A program made the translations under genes and the position numbers. DNA of 64,000 nucleotides, from the NCBI RefSeq assembly GCF_021726475.1, contig NZ_JAKJRU010000003.1, positions 1 to 64,000 of the forward strand, in the 5' to 3' direction. The notes below the pieces were generated by a model that was given only the letters and a program-made list of their open reading frames with translations, was not told where the DNA came from and ran no database searches. The stretch comes from Pseudomonas oligotrophica (GTDB taxonomy: Bacteria; Pseudomonadota; Gammaproteobacteria; Pseudomonadales; Pseudomonadaceae). Positions 38,529 to 47,586 of the stretch are shown one piece after another (positions within the stretch are counted from its first letter, which is position 1; each line of letters starts with the position of its first letter).

Positions 38529-39746
38529 ATGAGCTTTTTCCGCAAGAGCGCGAGCGCCATCCTGGCTTCTTCGCTGATCGCCTCGGCCGCCCAGGCCGAA
38601 CTCAGCAACGACGAGATCCGCATTGGCTACCTGGCCGACATGTCCGGCACCTACCGCGACCTCTCCGGCCCCGGCGGCCTGGAGGCGCTGAAGATGGCGG
38701 TGGAGGACTTTGGCGGCACGGTCGACGGCAAGAAGATCACCATCTTCCACGCCGACGACCTGAACAAGCCGGACGTCGGCGCCAACACCGTGCGCCAGTG
38801 GATCGACGAGCGCAACGTCGACATGGTGACCGGCATGGTCGCCAGCTCCGTGGTGCTGGCAGCGAGCAAGGTGGTGGAGCAGGGCGGCAAGCTGGCGCTG
38901 ATCTCCGGCGCGGCGGCTTCGAGCATCACCAACGAATACTGCTCGCCCAACCACATCCACTGGACCTACGACACTTACGCGCTGGCCAACGGCACGGCCA
39001 GGGCGGTGCTCGCCGACGGCGGCAAGAAGTGGTACATCCTCACCGCCGACTACGCCTTCGGCCATGCGATGGAAACCGACATCACCAAGGTGGTGGAAGG
39101 CGACGGCGGCAGCGTCGTCGGCAAGGTCCGCCATCCGTTCCCGAGCAGCGACTTCTCCTCCTACATGCTGCAGGCCCAGGGTTCCGGTGCCGACGTGATC
39201 GCCCTGGCCAACGCCGGTGCCGACACCGTCAACTCGCTGAAGACCGCCAGCGAGTTCGGCGTCACCCAGGCCGGGCAGAAGCTCGCCGGCATGGTGGTGT
39301 TCCTCAACGACATCCATGCGATGGGCCTGGAGGTGACCCAGGGCCTGATGCTGACCACCGGCTGGTACTGGGACATGAACGAGGAGACCCGCGCCTGGGC
39401 CCAGCGCTACTACGAGCGCACCAAGCGCATGCCGGGCATGGTGCATGCCGGCATCTACTCGGCGACCACCCACTACCTGAACGCGGTGAAGGCCGCCGGC
39501 ACCGACGAGACCGTGGCGGTGCGCGCGCAGATGGCCAAGACGCCGGTCAACGACATGTTCGCCAAGGGCGGGCAGATCCGCGAGGACGGCCGCATGGTCC
39601 ACGACATGTACCTGGTGCAGGTCAAGACGCCGGCCGAGTCCAAGGGCGAGTGGGACCTGTACAAGGTGGTCAGCACCATCCCCGGCGACCAGGCCTACCG
39701 GCCGATGGCCGAGAGCCAGTGCAGCAAGCTGGTCGCCAAGCAGTGA
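38529..39746 (+). CDS. ABC transporter substrate-binding protein (LivK-like)
   Basis: This 405-residue periplasmic binding protein has a signal peptide (SASAILASSLIASAAQA) and a Leu/Ile/Val-binding fold: IRIGYLADMSGTYRDLSGPGG, a domain with TGMVASSVVLAASKVVEQG, and FGHAMETDITKVV. It delivers its ligand to the LivH/LivM-like permeases downstream. The ligand is unknown; proteins of this type bind amino acids, aromatic acids or short branched acids. Confidence 0.88.
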   Translation: MSFFRKSASAILASSLIASAAQAELSNDEIRIGYLADMSGTYRDLSGPGGLEALKMAVEDFGGTVDGKKITIFHADDLNKPDVGANTVRQWIDERNVDMVTGMVASSVVLAASKVVEQGGKLALISGAAASSITNEYCSPNHIHWTYDTYALANGTARAVLADGGKKWYILTADYAFGHAMETDITKVVEGDGGSVVGKVRHPFPSSDFSSYMLQAQGSGADVIALANAGADTVNSLKTASEFGVTQAGQKLAGMVVFLNDIHAMGLEVTQGLMLTTGWYWDMNEETRAWAQRYYERTKRMPGMVHAGIYSATTHYLNAVKAAGTDETVAVRAQMAKTPVNDMFAKGGQIREDGRMVHDMYLVQVKTPAESKGEWDLYKVVSTIPGDQAYRPMAESQCSKLVAKQ

Positions 39747-39765
39747 CCGGCTGATCCGCACCCTC

Positions 39766-39787
39766 ACCCGGCCGGCGACGGCCGGGT
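39766..39787 (+). promoter_or_regulatory. mRNA hairpin between the binding-protein and permease genes
   Basis: An acccggccg / cggccgggt stem of nine pairs with a GCGA loop and no T-run sits 20 bases after the binding-protein stop. Such hairpins commonly protect the upstream message and keep binding protein in excess; the function here is inferred. Confidence 0.5.
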
Positions 39788-39815
39788 ACCACTGACTTCC
39801 CTCGGGTGGTGAGCC

Positions 39816-40703
39816 ATGACTCTCGTATTCGGTGTTCCCCTGAGCGTACTGCTCGGGCAGCTGTTGCTCGGCCTGATCAACGGGGCCTTCTACGCCCTGC
39901 TGAGCCTGGGCCTGGCGATCATCTTCGGCCTGCTGCGCATCATCAACTTCGCCCACGGCGCGCAGTACATGCTCGGCGCCTTCGTCGCCTTCCTCAGCCT
40001 CAACTACCTGGGTGTGAACTACTGGGCCGCGCTGCTGCTCTCGCCGCTGCTGGTCGGTTGCCTGGGCATGGCCATCGAGCGCGGGCTGCTGCGGCGCATC
40101 GCCAATGAAGACCATCTCTACGGGCTGCTGCTGACCTTCGGCCTGGCGCTGATCGTCGAGGGCAGCTTCGTCAAGCTGTTCGGCGTGTCCGGCTCGTCCT
40201 ATCCGATGCCCGAGGCGCTGCGCGGCGGCTTCAACCTCGGCTTCATGTTCCTGCCAACCTACCGCGGCTGGGTGATCGTCGCCGCGCTGGTGGTCTGCCT
40301 GGCGACCTGGTACGTGATCGAGCGCACCCGCCTGGGCTCCTACCTGCGCGCCGGCACCGAGAACCCGCGGCTGATGCAGGGCTTCGGCATCAACGTGCCA
40401 CTGCTGGTGACCCTGACCTACGGCTACGGCGTGGCCCTGGCGGCCTTCGCCGGCGTGCTGGCGGCGCCGATCTACGCGGTGACCCCGGGCATGGGCTCGA
40501 ACCTGTTGATCGTGGTGTTCGCCGTGGTGGTGATCGGCGGCATGGGCTCGATCCTCGGCGCCATCGTCACCGGTGTGGCCATGGGCCTGATCGAGGGGCT
40601 GACCAAGGTGTACTACCCGGAGGCAGCCAATACCGTGGTCTTCCTGGTGATGGTGCTGGTGCTGCTGGTGCGCCCGGCAGGACTCTTTGGCAAGGAGGCA
40701 TGA
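39816..40703 (+). CDS. Branched-chain-type ABC transporter permease (LivH-like)
   Basis: This 295-residue inner-membrane protein has about eight hydrophobic segments, with the LivH pattern LINGAFYALLSLGLAIIFGLLRIINFAHG at the N-terminus and IGGMGSILGAIVTGVAMGLIEG near the C-terminus. It forms the channel with the next gene product. Its stop overlaps the livM-like start (ATGA). Confidence 0.9.
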   Translation: MTLVFGVPLSVLLGQLLLGLINGAFYALLSLGLAIIFGLLRIINFAHGAQYMLGAFVAFLSLNYLGVNYWAALLLSPLLVGCLGMAIERGLLRRIANEDHLYGLLLTFGLALIVEGSFVKLFGVSGSSYPMPEALRGGFNLGFMFLPTYRGWVIVAALVVCLATWYVIERTRLGSYLRAGTENPRLMQGFGINVPLLVTLTYGYGVALAAFAGVLAAPIYAVTPGMGSNLLIVVFAVVVIGGMGSILGAIVTGVAMGLIEGLTKVYYPEAANTVVFLVMVLVLLVRPAGLFGKEA

Positions 40704-41713
40704 GCATGAGCAATCCGATCGATCTTCCGGGCACCCCGGTGTTGCAGGCCAGCGTGGTACGCGAGCGGCGACATGCCGCGGCGCGGCGGCAGAAGTTCTT
40801 CTACGGCGCGCTGCTGGCGGTCGCCCTGGTCGCGCCGCTGGCGGTCTACCCGGTGTTCCTGATGAAGCTCTTGTGCTTCGCCCTGTTCGCCTGCGCCTTC
40901 AACCTGCTGCTCGGCTACGCGGGGCTGCTGTCCTTCGGCCACGCGGCGTTCTTCGCCACCGGCGGCTACATCACCGGCTACATGCTGAGCAGCTACAGCG
41001 GGCTGAGCACCGAACTGGGCATCCTCGCCGGGACCCTGGCCTCGACCGCGCTCGGCACCCTGTTCGGCCTGCTGGCGATCCGCCGGCAGGGTATCTACTT
41101 CGCCATGATCACCCTGGCGCTGGCGCAGCTGGTGTTCTTCGTCTTCGTCCAGGCGCCGTTCACCGGCGGCGAGAACGGCCTGCAAGGCGTGCCGCGCGGG
41201 CACCTGTTCGGCCTCGTCGACATGCAGAACAACCTGGCCATGTACTACTTCGTGCTGGCAGTGTTCGTGTTCGGCTTCGCCATCATCCAGCGCGCCATCC
41301 ATTCGCCTTACGGCCAGGTGCTCAAGGCGATCCGCGAGAACGAGCCGCGCGCGGTGTCGCTCGGCTACAACGTCGATGCGCACAAGCTGCTGGCCTTCGT
41401 CATCTCCGCGGCGCTGGCCGGGCTGGCCGGAGCGACCAAGACGGTGGTGTTCCAGCTGGCCTCGCTGACCGACGCGCACTGGCATATGTCCGGCGAAGTG
41501 ATCCTGATGACCCTGCTCGGCGGCGTCGGTACCGTGCTCGGCCCGCTGGTCGGTGCCGGCGTGGTGGTGACGCTGCAGAGTTCGCTGTCCAACGGGCCGC
41601 TGGGCGAGTGGGTGCACGTGATCCTCGGGGTGATCTTCGTGCTCTGCGTGCTGCTGTTCCGCTCCGGCATCGTCGGCTGGCTGGAGCGGCTGGTGAAGCG
41701 CAACTTCAAGTGA
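40700..41713 (+). CDS. Branched-chain-type ABC transporter permease (LivM-like)
   Basis: This 337-residue permease has an N-terminal cytoplasmic tail of about 30 residues, then hydrophobic segments including NLLLGYAGLLSFGHAAFFATGGY, and the transmission-loop region KAIRENEPRAVSLGYNV typical of LivM. AAGGAGG lies 5 bases before the ATG at 40700; a second ATG at 40706 is possible. It is the last gene of the ABC operon. Confidence 0.9.
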   Translation: MSMSNPIDLPGTPVLQASVVRERRHAAARRQKFFYGALLAVALVAPLAVYPVFLMKLLCFALFACAFNLLLGYAGLLSFGHAAFFATGGYITGYMLSSYSGLSTELGILAGTLASTALGTLFGLLAIRRQGIYFAMITLALAQLVFFVFVQAPFTGGENGLQGVPRGHLFGLVDMQNNLAMYYFVLAVFVFGFAIIQRAIHSPYGQVLKAIRENEPRAVSLGYNVDAHKLLAFVISAALAGLAGATKTVVFQLASLTDAHWHMSGEVILMTLLGGVGTVLGPLVGAGVVVTLQSSLSNGPLGEWVHVILGVIFVLCVLLFRSGIVGWLERLVKRNFK

Positions 41714-41776
41714 CCGCCCGGCGCGACGCCTGGCCGCGCGCCGGGCGTCGCGAACCTGGCCGGCCAATGCCTGCCT

Positions 41777-41804
41777 AAGTCCTCAGGCCCCTTTGCGAGG
41801 ACTT
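41777..41804 (+). promoter_or_regulatory. Hairpin covering the ribosome binding site of the small acidic gene
   Basis: aagtcctc (41777-41784) and gaggactt (41797-41804) are perfect 8-bp arms with a 12-base loop. GAGG in the right arm is the best ribosome binding site for the ATG at 41810, so the hairpin could hide it. Confidence 0.45.
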
Positions 41805-41809
41805 ACGTC

Positions 41810-42007
41810 ATGCCTGCAAGCGAACCGCTCATGCACCCGCAGCCCGCCTGGCCCTGGCGCGCCGACGAATCGCCACTCAACGACCTCGACGAAGCCGAAG
41901 GCGAGAACGAGCTGGACGGCCCGGACGAGCTGCCCGAAGAAACCCTGGAACAACTGGAGAAGGTGCCGCCGCCACCTGACCCGATGCCCGAGCCCGGCCC
42001 GCTGTAG
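41810..42007 (+). CDS. Small acidic, proline-rich protein of unknown function
   Basis: This 65-residue ORF is rich in Glu, Asp and Pro (LNDLDEAEGENELDGPDE, then PPPPDPMPEPGPL), with no cysteine, signal peptide or membrane segment. I do not recognise it. A GAGG nine bases upstream supports translation. It is convergent with the Lrp-type gene, 15 bases away. Confidence 0.5.
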   Translation: MPASEPLMHPQPAWPWRADESPLNDLDEAEGENELDGPDELPEETLEQLEKVPPPPDPMPEPGPL

Positions 42008-42022
42008 CGCGGGAAGCGAGGC

Positions 42023-42529
42023 TCAGCCGGGCACCGGCGCGGGGTTCTTCACCGTGGCCAGTTCGGGGTGGGCGACCAGCTTGTCGATGTGCAGCTCGGG
42101 GTTGTCCAGCCAGGCCTCGGTGAGGCGCCAGTAGTGCTCCATGTCGCGACAGCGCATGCGCAGGCTGTAGTCGAAGGTGCCGCTGATCAGGTGGCATTCG
42201 AGCACCTGCGGGCATTCGCGCATGCTCGCCTCGAAGGCCTTCTGCGCGGTGCGGCCGCTCTGGTTGGACAGCGCCACCAGCACCAGCAGCGACAGCCCGG
42301 GGGAGAACTGGCGCAGGTCGACGATGGCGCCGTAGCCGAGGATCACGCCCATGCGCTCGAGCTTGCGTACCCGTTCCAGGCAGGGCCGCGGGGTCAGGTG
42401 CACCAGCTCGGAGAGCTTCTGGTAGGTGATCCGCCCGTTGTGACGCAGCACCTCGATGATCGCCAGGTCGATACGGTCCAGGGCGAGGCTGTGATCTTGG
42501 CTGGGTTCGAGCATGTCTCTGGGCTGCAT
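42023..42529 (-). CDS. Lrp/AsnC-family transcriptional regulator
   Basis: This 168-residue protein has an N-terminal helix-turn-helix (DRIDLAIIEVLRHNGRITYQKL, TPRPCLERVRKLERMGVI) and a C-terminal ligand-sensing RAM domain (VLECHLISGTFDYSLRMRCRDM). It lies one base after the polar amino-acid ABC ATPase gene on the same strand, so it may be the last gene of that operon. The likely effector is a basic amino acid such as arginine or ornithine, inferred from context. ATG at 42514 is an alternative start. Confidence 0.88.
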   Translation of the reverse strand: MQPRDMLEPSQDHSLALDRIDLAIIEVLRHNGRITYQKLSELVHLTPRPCLERVRKLERMGVILGYGAIVDLRQFSPGLSLLVLVALSNQSGRTAQKAFEASMRECPQVLECHLISGTFDYSLRMRCRDMEHYWRLTEAWLDNPELHIDKLVAHPELATVKNPAPVPG

Positions 42530-42530
42530 G

Positions 42531-43385
42531 TCACTTCAGGCGGTTGGAAAGGAACTGTTGCAGGCGCTCGCTGGCGGGATGGTCGAGGATCTGCGCGCTG
42601 CCCTGTTCCTCGACGCGGCCCTGGTGCAGGAACAGCACCTGGCTGGAAACCTGCCGGGCGAAGCCCATCTCGTGGGTGACCATGATCATGGTACGACCTT
42701 CTTCGGCCAGTGTCTGGATCACCTTGAGCACCTCGCCGACCAGTTCCGGGTCGAGCGCCGAGGTCGGTTCGTCGAACAGGATGATCTCCGGCTCCATGGC
42801 CAGCGCGCGGGCGATCGCCACGCGCTGCTGCTGGCCGCCGGAGAGAAAGGCCGGGTACTGCTCGGCGACCCGCGCCGGCAGGCCGACCTTGTCCAGGTAG
42901 GCGCGGGCACGCTCGGAGGCCTCGCGCGCCGGGACGCCGAGCACCTGGCGCGGCGCCATGCTGATGTTGTCCAGCACGCTCATGTGGCTCCACAGGTTGA
43001 AGTGCTGGAAGACCATCGCCAGGCGGGTGCGCAGGCCCTGCAGCTGGGCCTTGTCGGCGACCGTGGTGCCGCCGCGGGTCTGGCGCAGGGCGATGGTCCG
43101 GCCGTCGAGGGTGATGCGGCCGGCGTCCGGCTGTTCGAGGAAGTTGATGCAGCGCAGCAGGGTGCTCTTGCCCGAGCCGCTGGTGCCGATCAGGCTGATC
43201 ACGTCGCCGCTGCTGGCGTTGAGCGATACGCCCTTGAGCACCTCGTGGTCGCCGTAGCGCTTGTGCAGGTCTTCGACCTGCAGCTTGTGCAGGGCCGTGC
43301 CGGCGACGCTGAGCGGCTGGGCGAGGCGCTGGGTGCAGAGGCCGGCCGGGTCGGCGGGCATGGCGTAGGCGGTCTGGTTCATCAC
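42531..43385 (-). CDS. Polar/basic amino-acid ABC transporter, ATP-binding protein
   Basis: This 284-residue ATPase is of the HisP/ArtP/OccP type: Walker A GTSGSGKSTLLRCINFLE, FNLWSHMSVLDN, signature FLSGGQQQRVAIARAL, Walker B ILFDEPTSALDPELV and switch THEMGF. About 35 N-terminal residues precede the usual start of the family (KLQVEDLHKRYG), so the true start could lie further in. Two permeases and a binding protein lie upstream in the same operon. Confidence 0.92.
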   Translation of the reverse strand: MMNQTAYAMPADPAGLCTQRLAQPLSVAGTALHKLQVEDLHKRYGDHEVLKGVSLNASSGDVISLIGTSGSGKSTLLRCINFLEQPDAGRITLDGRTIALRQTRGGTTVADKAQLQGLRTRLAMVFQHFNLWSHMSVLDNISMAPRQVLGVPAREASERARAYLDKVGLPARVAEQYPAFLSGGQQQRVAIARALAMEPEIILFDEPTSALDPELVGEVLKVIQTLAEEGRTMIMVTHEMGFARQVSSQVLFLHQGRVEEQGSAQILDHPASERLQQFLSNRLK

Positions 43386-43388
43386 GAG

Positions 43389-44102
43389 TTACCCCCGGGT
43401 TGGGCCAAGAAAGGTCATCCAGCGTCGTTCGGCGAGGCGGAACAGGCCGACCAGCAGGAAGGACAGCAGCAGGTAGAGCAGGGCGGCGATGCCGAATGCC
43501 TGGAAGGTCATGAAGGTGGCGGCATTGGCGTCGCGGGCGACCTTGAGGATGTCCGGCACGGTGGCGGTGAAGGCCAGCGAGGTGGCGTGCAGCATGAGGA
43601 TCACCTCGTTGCCGTACTGCGGCAGCGCCCGGCGCAGCGCCGAGGGGATGATCAGGTGCAGGTACAGGCGCCAGCCGCTCAGGCCGTAGGCCTGCGCCGC
43701 CTCGATCTCGCCGTGCGGGATGTTGCGGATGGCGCCGGCGAAGATCTCCACCGTGTAGGCGCAGGTGTTCAGCACGAAGGCCAGCAGGGTGCAGTTGATC
43801 GCCTCGCGGAAGAAGCCGTCGAGCAGCGGCTGGGCGCGCACCGCCTCCAGGCTGTAGAGGCCCGTGTAGCAGATCAGCAGCTGGATATACAGCGGCGTGC
43901 CGCGGAACAGCCAGGTGTAGAACTGCACGGGCCAGCGCAGCAGGCGCTTGCGCGAGACCCGGGCGATGGCCAGCGGCAGGGCGAGCAGGAAGCCGAGGAC
44001 GATCGAGGCGACCAGCAGCCAGAGGGTCATGGCCAGGCCGGAGAGGTTGTAGCCGTCGCTCCAGAGGAAGGCCTGGCCGTATTGTTGCAGCAGCTCGATC
44101 AT
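43389..44102 (-). CDS. Polar/basic amino-acid ABC transporter permease (HisM-like)
   Basis: This 237-residue permease with about five membrane helices contains the EAA loop of amino-acid permeases, GEIEAAQAYGLSGWRLYLHLIIPSALRRALP. Its ATG overlaps the stop of the upstream permease (ATGA). Paired with that protein it should form the membrane channel of a lysine/arginine/ornithine/histidine-type importer. Confidence 0.9.
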   Translation of the reverse strand: MIELLQQYGQAFLWSDGYNLSGLAMTLWLLVASIVLGFLLALPLAIARVSRKRLLRWPVQFYTWLFRGTPLYIQLLICYTGLYSLEAVRAQPLLDGFFREAINCTLLAFVLNTCAYTVEIFAGAIRNIPHGEIEAAQAYGLSGWRLYLHLIIPSALRRALPQYGNEVILMLHATSLAFTATVPDILKVARDANAATFMTFQAFGIAALLYLLLSFLLVGLFRLAERRWMTFLGPTRG

Positions 44103-44827
44103 GGCAGCAGCCCTCCCTTGATGCCGGTGTTATAGCGGCGCTCCAGGCGGCGCAGAACCAGGTTCGACAGGCTGGTGATCAGCAGGTAGACCACGGCGGC
44201 GAGGACCAGGAAGTACAGCGGGTCATTGGTGGTCTTGCCGGCGTTCTGCGCGGCCTTGACCAGGTCGGACAGGCCGATGATCGACACCAGCGCGGTGGCC
44301 TTGAGCAGCACCAGCCAATTGTTGCCCAGGCCCGGCAGGGCGAAGCGCATCATCTGCGGGAACAGCACCAGGCGAAAGCGCTTGAGCGGGCCGAGGCCAT
44401 AGGCGGTGGCCGCCTCCAGCTGGCCGCGCGGCACGCTGAGGATGGCGCCGCGGAAGGTCTCGGTGAAATAGGCGCCGTAGATGAAACCGAGGGTGGCCAC
44501 GCCGGCGCTGAACGGGTCGATCTCCAGGTAGTCCCAGCCGAGCAGGTCGGTCAGCTCGTTGAGCCAGGTTTGCAGGCTGTAGAAGATCAGCAGGATCAGC
44601 ACCAGGTCCGGCACGCCGCGGATCAGCGTGGTGTAGCCGGCGCCCAGCAGGCGCAGCCAGCGCAGCGGGGCGAGCTTGACGCAGGCGCCGAACAGGCCGA
44701 GGGCGATGCTGAGCAGCATCGACAGCAGGGCCAGCTTCAGGGTCATCCAGATGCCCTGCAGCAGCAGGGGGCCGAAGCCTTGCAGGTCGAGGACCGGCAG
44801 GCCGAACGAATGCAGGAGGTCGTTCAC
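44099..44827 (-). CDS. Polar/basic amino-acid ABC transporter permease (HisQ-like)
   Basis: This 242-residue permease starts at GTG (44827). The EAA loop reads GQLEAATAYGLGPLKRFRLVLFPQMMRFALPG, and TTLIRGVPDLVLILLIFYS is typical of HisQ. It overlaps the next permease by four bases and lies 66 bases after the binding-protein gene. Confidence 0.9.
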   Translation of the reverse strand: MNDLLHSFGLPVLDLQGFGPLLLQGIWMTLKLALLSMLLSIALGLFGACVKLAPLRWLRLLGAGYTTLIRGVPDLVLILLIFYSLQTWLNELTDLLGWDYLEIDPFSAGVATLGFIYGAYFTETFRGAILSVPRGQLEAATAYGLGPLKRFRLVLFPQMMRFALPGLGNNWLVLLKATALVSIIGLSDLVKAAQNAGKTTNDPLYFLVLAAVVYLLITSLSNLVLRRLERRYNTGIKGGLLP

Positions 44828-44893
44828 GCGCGAATACCTGTGCGGGAGGCGAGGGCGGTGCCCGGCCGCCGCAGCAGGCCGGGCGACGGGCGA

Positions 44894-45673
44894 TTACTCG
44901 CTGTAGATGTCCTGCGTACCGAAGTACTTGCGCTCGATTTCCTTGTAGGTGCCATCGGCGTGCAGCGCGGCGATGCCCTTGTCGATCAGCGCCTTGAGCT
45001 CGGCGTCGTTCTTGCGCAGGCCGACGGCGATCACCGAGGGCAGGCCCGGGTCGTTGATCGCCGCGCCGCTCTTGAACGCCTCGCCCTTGGGCTGGGAGAG
45101 GAAGTTCAGCTCGGCCTCCAGCTTGTCGGTGACGATGGCGTCGAGGCGGCCGTTGGCCAGGTCGGCGTAGTTCTGGTCCTGCGACTGATAGGCCTTGATC
45201 TGCGCGCCAGCCGGGGCCAGCTTGGCGCGGGCGTAGACTTCCTGGATCGAGCCCTGCAGCACGCCGACCTGCTTGCCCTCGAGCGATTCGGGGGTGGCGC
45301 CGAAGTCGGCGTCCTTGCGGGTGACCAGCGCGGTGGGGCTGAGGAACAGCTTGTCGGAGAAGGCGATCTGCTGCTCGCGGGCCGGGGTGACGGCCATCGA
45401 CGACATGATGCCGTCGAACTTGCGGGCGCGCAGGGCGGGGATCAGGCCGTCGAAGTCATTGGTCACCCAGCTGCACTTGACCTCCAGCTTGGCGCAGATG
45501 GCGTTGCCCAGCTCGATATCGAAGCCCTGCAGGCTGCCATCGGCGGCCACCGATTCGAAGGGCGGGTAGTCGGGGAAGACACCGAAGCGGATTTCCTTCC
45601 ATTCCTTGGCCTGGGCCAGCCCGGCGGACAGGAGGAGGACGGCTGCGGCAACCAGCAAGCAGATTTTTTTCAT
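44894..45673 (-). CDS. Polar/basic amino-acid ABC transporter, periplasmic binding protein
   Basis: This 259-residue protein has a signal peptide (KKICLLVAAAVLLLSAGLAQA) and then the bacterial SBP family 3 start KEIRFGVFPDYPPFESVAADG with GFDIELGNAICAKL. It resembles the lysine/arginine/ornithine-binding ArgT/HisJ group. The ATG at 45673 is chosen for the signal peptide; upstream codons are non-coding in character. It is first gene of the transporter operon, with a 228-base upstream region in which I saw no named site. Confidence 0.9.
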   Translation of the reverse strand: MKKICLLVAAAVLLLSAGLAQAKEWKEIRFGVFPDYPPFESVAADGSLQGFDIELGNAICAKLEVKCSWVTNDFDGLIPALRARKFDGIMSSMAVTPAREQQIAFSDKLFLSPTALVTRKDADFGATPESLEGKQVGVLQGSIQEVYARAKLAPAGAQIKAYQSQDQNYADLANGRLDAIVTDKLEAELNFLSQPKGEAFKSGAAINDPGLPSVIAVGLRKNDAELKALIDKGIAALHADGTYKEIERKYFGTQDIYSE

Positions 45674-45901
45674 CGGGATGTTCCCACCGTAGGTCTTGTT
45701 CTTGTTATGCCGGCGCCGGCGGTGGTCGACACCGAACCGGCTGCGGCTGGGCACAGAGAATGACCCGTGGCGTTCCGCCGTTGGTGTCGTAAAGGATTGT
45801 CCTGCGGGTGAAAAATAGTTGAAAAAAGTGGCCAAACAGCCGAAACGGCTGCAGCCCGCCGCCTTTATGTCCCGCGGACTGGCTGGCCGGCGGCCAGGCG
45901 C

Positions 45902-46333
45902 CTACTTGTAGGCCGCCAGCAGCAGGTTGCTTTCCGAGTTGGCGACGCCCTTGAGGGCGCGCAGTTCGCGCAGTACCCGGTCGAACTCGCTGAGGGTTTC
46001 GCTGCGGATTTCCACCACCAGGTCCCAGCGTCCGTTGGTGGTGTGCACCTGCACCACTTCCGGAATCTGCCGCAGGGTGGCGATCACCGCATCGCTGGCG
46101 CCGCCGCGCAGCTCGATCAGGGTGATGGCGCGCACGCCGCTGTCGTCCAGCTCGTTGCGCAGCCGGATGGTGAAGCCCACCAGCAGGCCGGAGCGCTGCA
46201 GGCGGTCGATGCGGTTCTGCACCGTGCCGCGCGAGACCTTCAGGCGCTCGGCGAGGGCAGAGGTGGCGGCGCGGCCATCTTCGCGCAGGAGGGCGAGCAG
46301 GCGGCGGTCGAGTTCGTCGGCTTGGTCATGCAT
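45902..46333 (-). CDS. Lrp/AsnC-family transcriptional regulator divergent to arginase
   Basis: This 143-residue protein has a helix-turn-helix region LDRRLLALLREDGRAATSALAERLKVSRGTVQNRIDRL and a RAM domain. It is divergent from the arginase gene, with 156 bases between them, the usual layout for a local activator. The preferred start is ATG 46333. It is only distantly similar to the Lrp-type protein at 42023, so the two are not recent duplicates. Confidence 0.9.
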   Translation of the reverse strand: MHDQADELDRRLLALLREDGRAATSALAERLKVSRGTVQNRIDRLQRSGLLVGFTIRLRNELDDSGVRAITLIELRGGASDAVIATLRQIPEVVQVHTTNGRWDLVVEIRSETLSEFDRVLRELRALKGVANSESNLLLAAYK

Positions 46334-46489
46334 GGTCGGGGCACCGGTTGCATGAAGGTTTCGGCATAACGTCAACTAGTGCTGACAATATGCGTAATAC
46401 ATTGGCAGAAAATGTAACTTGGCTATCTATCTGCTAGGCAGGCACTTTCCTAGAATTTTCCAGCCTTGTCACCAACCGGAGTCACCAAC

Positions 46490-47437
46490 GTGCCAGCCTT
46501 GCCTGTTTCTTCCCGCCTGCCCAAGACCGTCAGCCTGGTCGGGGCGCCCACCGATGTCGGCGCCGGCGCCCGCGGTGCCTCCATGGGCCCCGAGGCGCTG
46601 CGTGTCGCCGGCCTGGCCGCCGCCCTGCGCGCACGCGGCTTCGAAGTGCTCGACCGCGGCAACCTCAGCGGCCCGGCCAACCCCTGGCAGCCGCCGCAGC
46701 AGGGCTACCGCCATCTGCCCGAGGTGATCGCCTGGAACCAGGCGGTGCACGACGCCCTCTATGCCGAGCTGCGCGAGGAGCGCCTGCCGATCCTGCTCGG
46801 CGGCGACCACTGCCTGGGCGTCGGCTCGATCAGCGCCGTCGCACGCCACTGCCGGGATACCGGCAAGAAGCTGCGGATCATCTGGCTGGACGCCCATGCC
46901 GACTTCAACACCTCGGCGCTCACGCCGTCTGGCAACCTGCACGGCATGCCCGTGGCCTGCCTGTGCGGCACCGGCCCGCAGGCGCTGGTGGAGATGGCCG
47001 GCGTGGTGCCGGCGATCCAGCCCGAGGCGATCCGCCAGATCGGCATCCGCAGCGTCGACGAGGGCGAGCGCCTGCGCGTGCACGAGGCGGGGCTCGAGGT
47101 GATGGACATGCGCTACCTCGACGAGATGGGCATGCGCGCGGCCATGCAGCAGGCGTTGGCTGGCCTTGATGGCGACAGCCACCTGCACGTCAGCTTCGAC
47201 GTCGACTTCCTCGACCCGGAGATCGCCCCCGGAGTCGGTACCACGGTGCCCGGCGGGCCGAGCTACCGCGAGGCGCAGCTGTGCATGGAGATGATCGCCG
47301 ACACCGGCCTGCTGGGTTCGCTGGACATCGTCGAGCTGAATCCGGCGCTGGACCAGTTCAACCGCACCGCGCGGGTGGCGGTGGAACTGACCGAAAGCCT
47401 GTTCGGCAAGTCGACGCTGATGCGCGCGGCGCGCTGA
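46490..47437 (+). CDS. rocF: Arginase
   Basis: This 315-residue ureohydrolase has the three manganese motifs GGDHCLGVGS (about residue 105), WLDAHADFNT (about 145) and SFDVDFLDPEIAPG (about 242). The arginase-type SGNLHGMP and terminal VELNPALD motifs distinguish it from agmatinase. It splits arginine into ornithine and urea. The start is GTG 46490, with CGGAG 9 bases upstream. Neighbours (transporter, ornithine cyclodeaminase) support an arginine-to-proline route. Confidence 0.93.
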   Translation: MPALPVSSRLPKTVSLVGAPTDVGAGARGASMGPEALRVAGLAAALRARGFEVLDRGNLSGPANPWQPPQQGYRHLPEVIAWNQAVHDALYAELREERLPILLGGDHCLGVGSISAVARHCRDTGKKLRIIWLDAHADFNTSALTPSGNLHGMPVACLCGTGPQALVEMAGVVPAIQPEAIRQIGIRSVDEGERLRVHEAGLEVMDMRYLDEMGMRAAMQQALAGLDGDSHLHVSFDVDFLDPEIAPGVGTTVPGGPSYREAQLCMEMIADTGLLGSLDIVELNPALDQFNRTARVAVELTESLFGKSTLMRAAR

Positions 47438-47462
47438 GCCCTTCCTGCCGCGACGCTACGAC

Positions 47463-47492
47463 GACCGGGGTCGCCGCCGCGCGCCCCCGGTC
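47463..47492 (+). terminator. Probable arginase terminator
   Basis: gaccgggg / ccccggtc arms enclose a GC-rich loop 25 bases after the arginase stop. The following T-run is short (ttgcctt), so efficiency is uncertain. Confidence 0.5.
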
Positions 47493-47586
47493 TTGCCTTG
47501 CGCCTTGCAGGCATGCGCCCAGCGCACCGCCGCGACACCGACGCGGGGTAGCGTGCGAACTCGCGCTGGTGGCTGGCTGCAACGAC

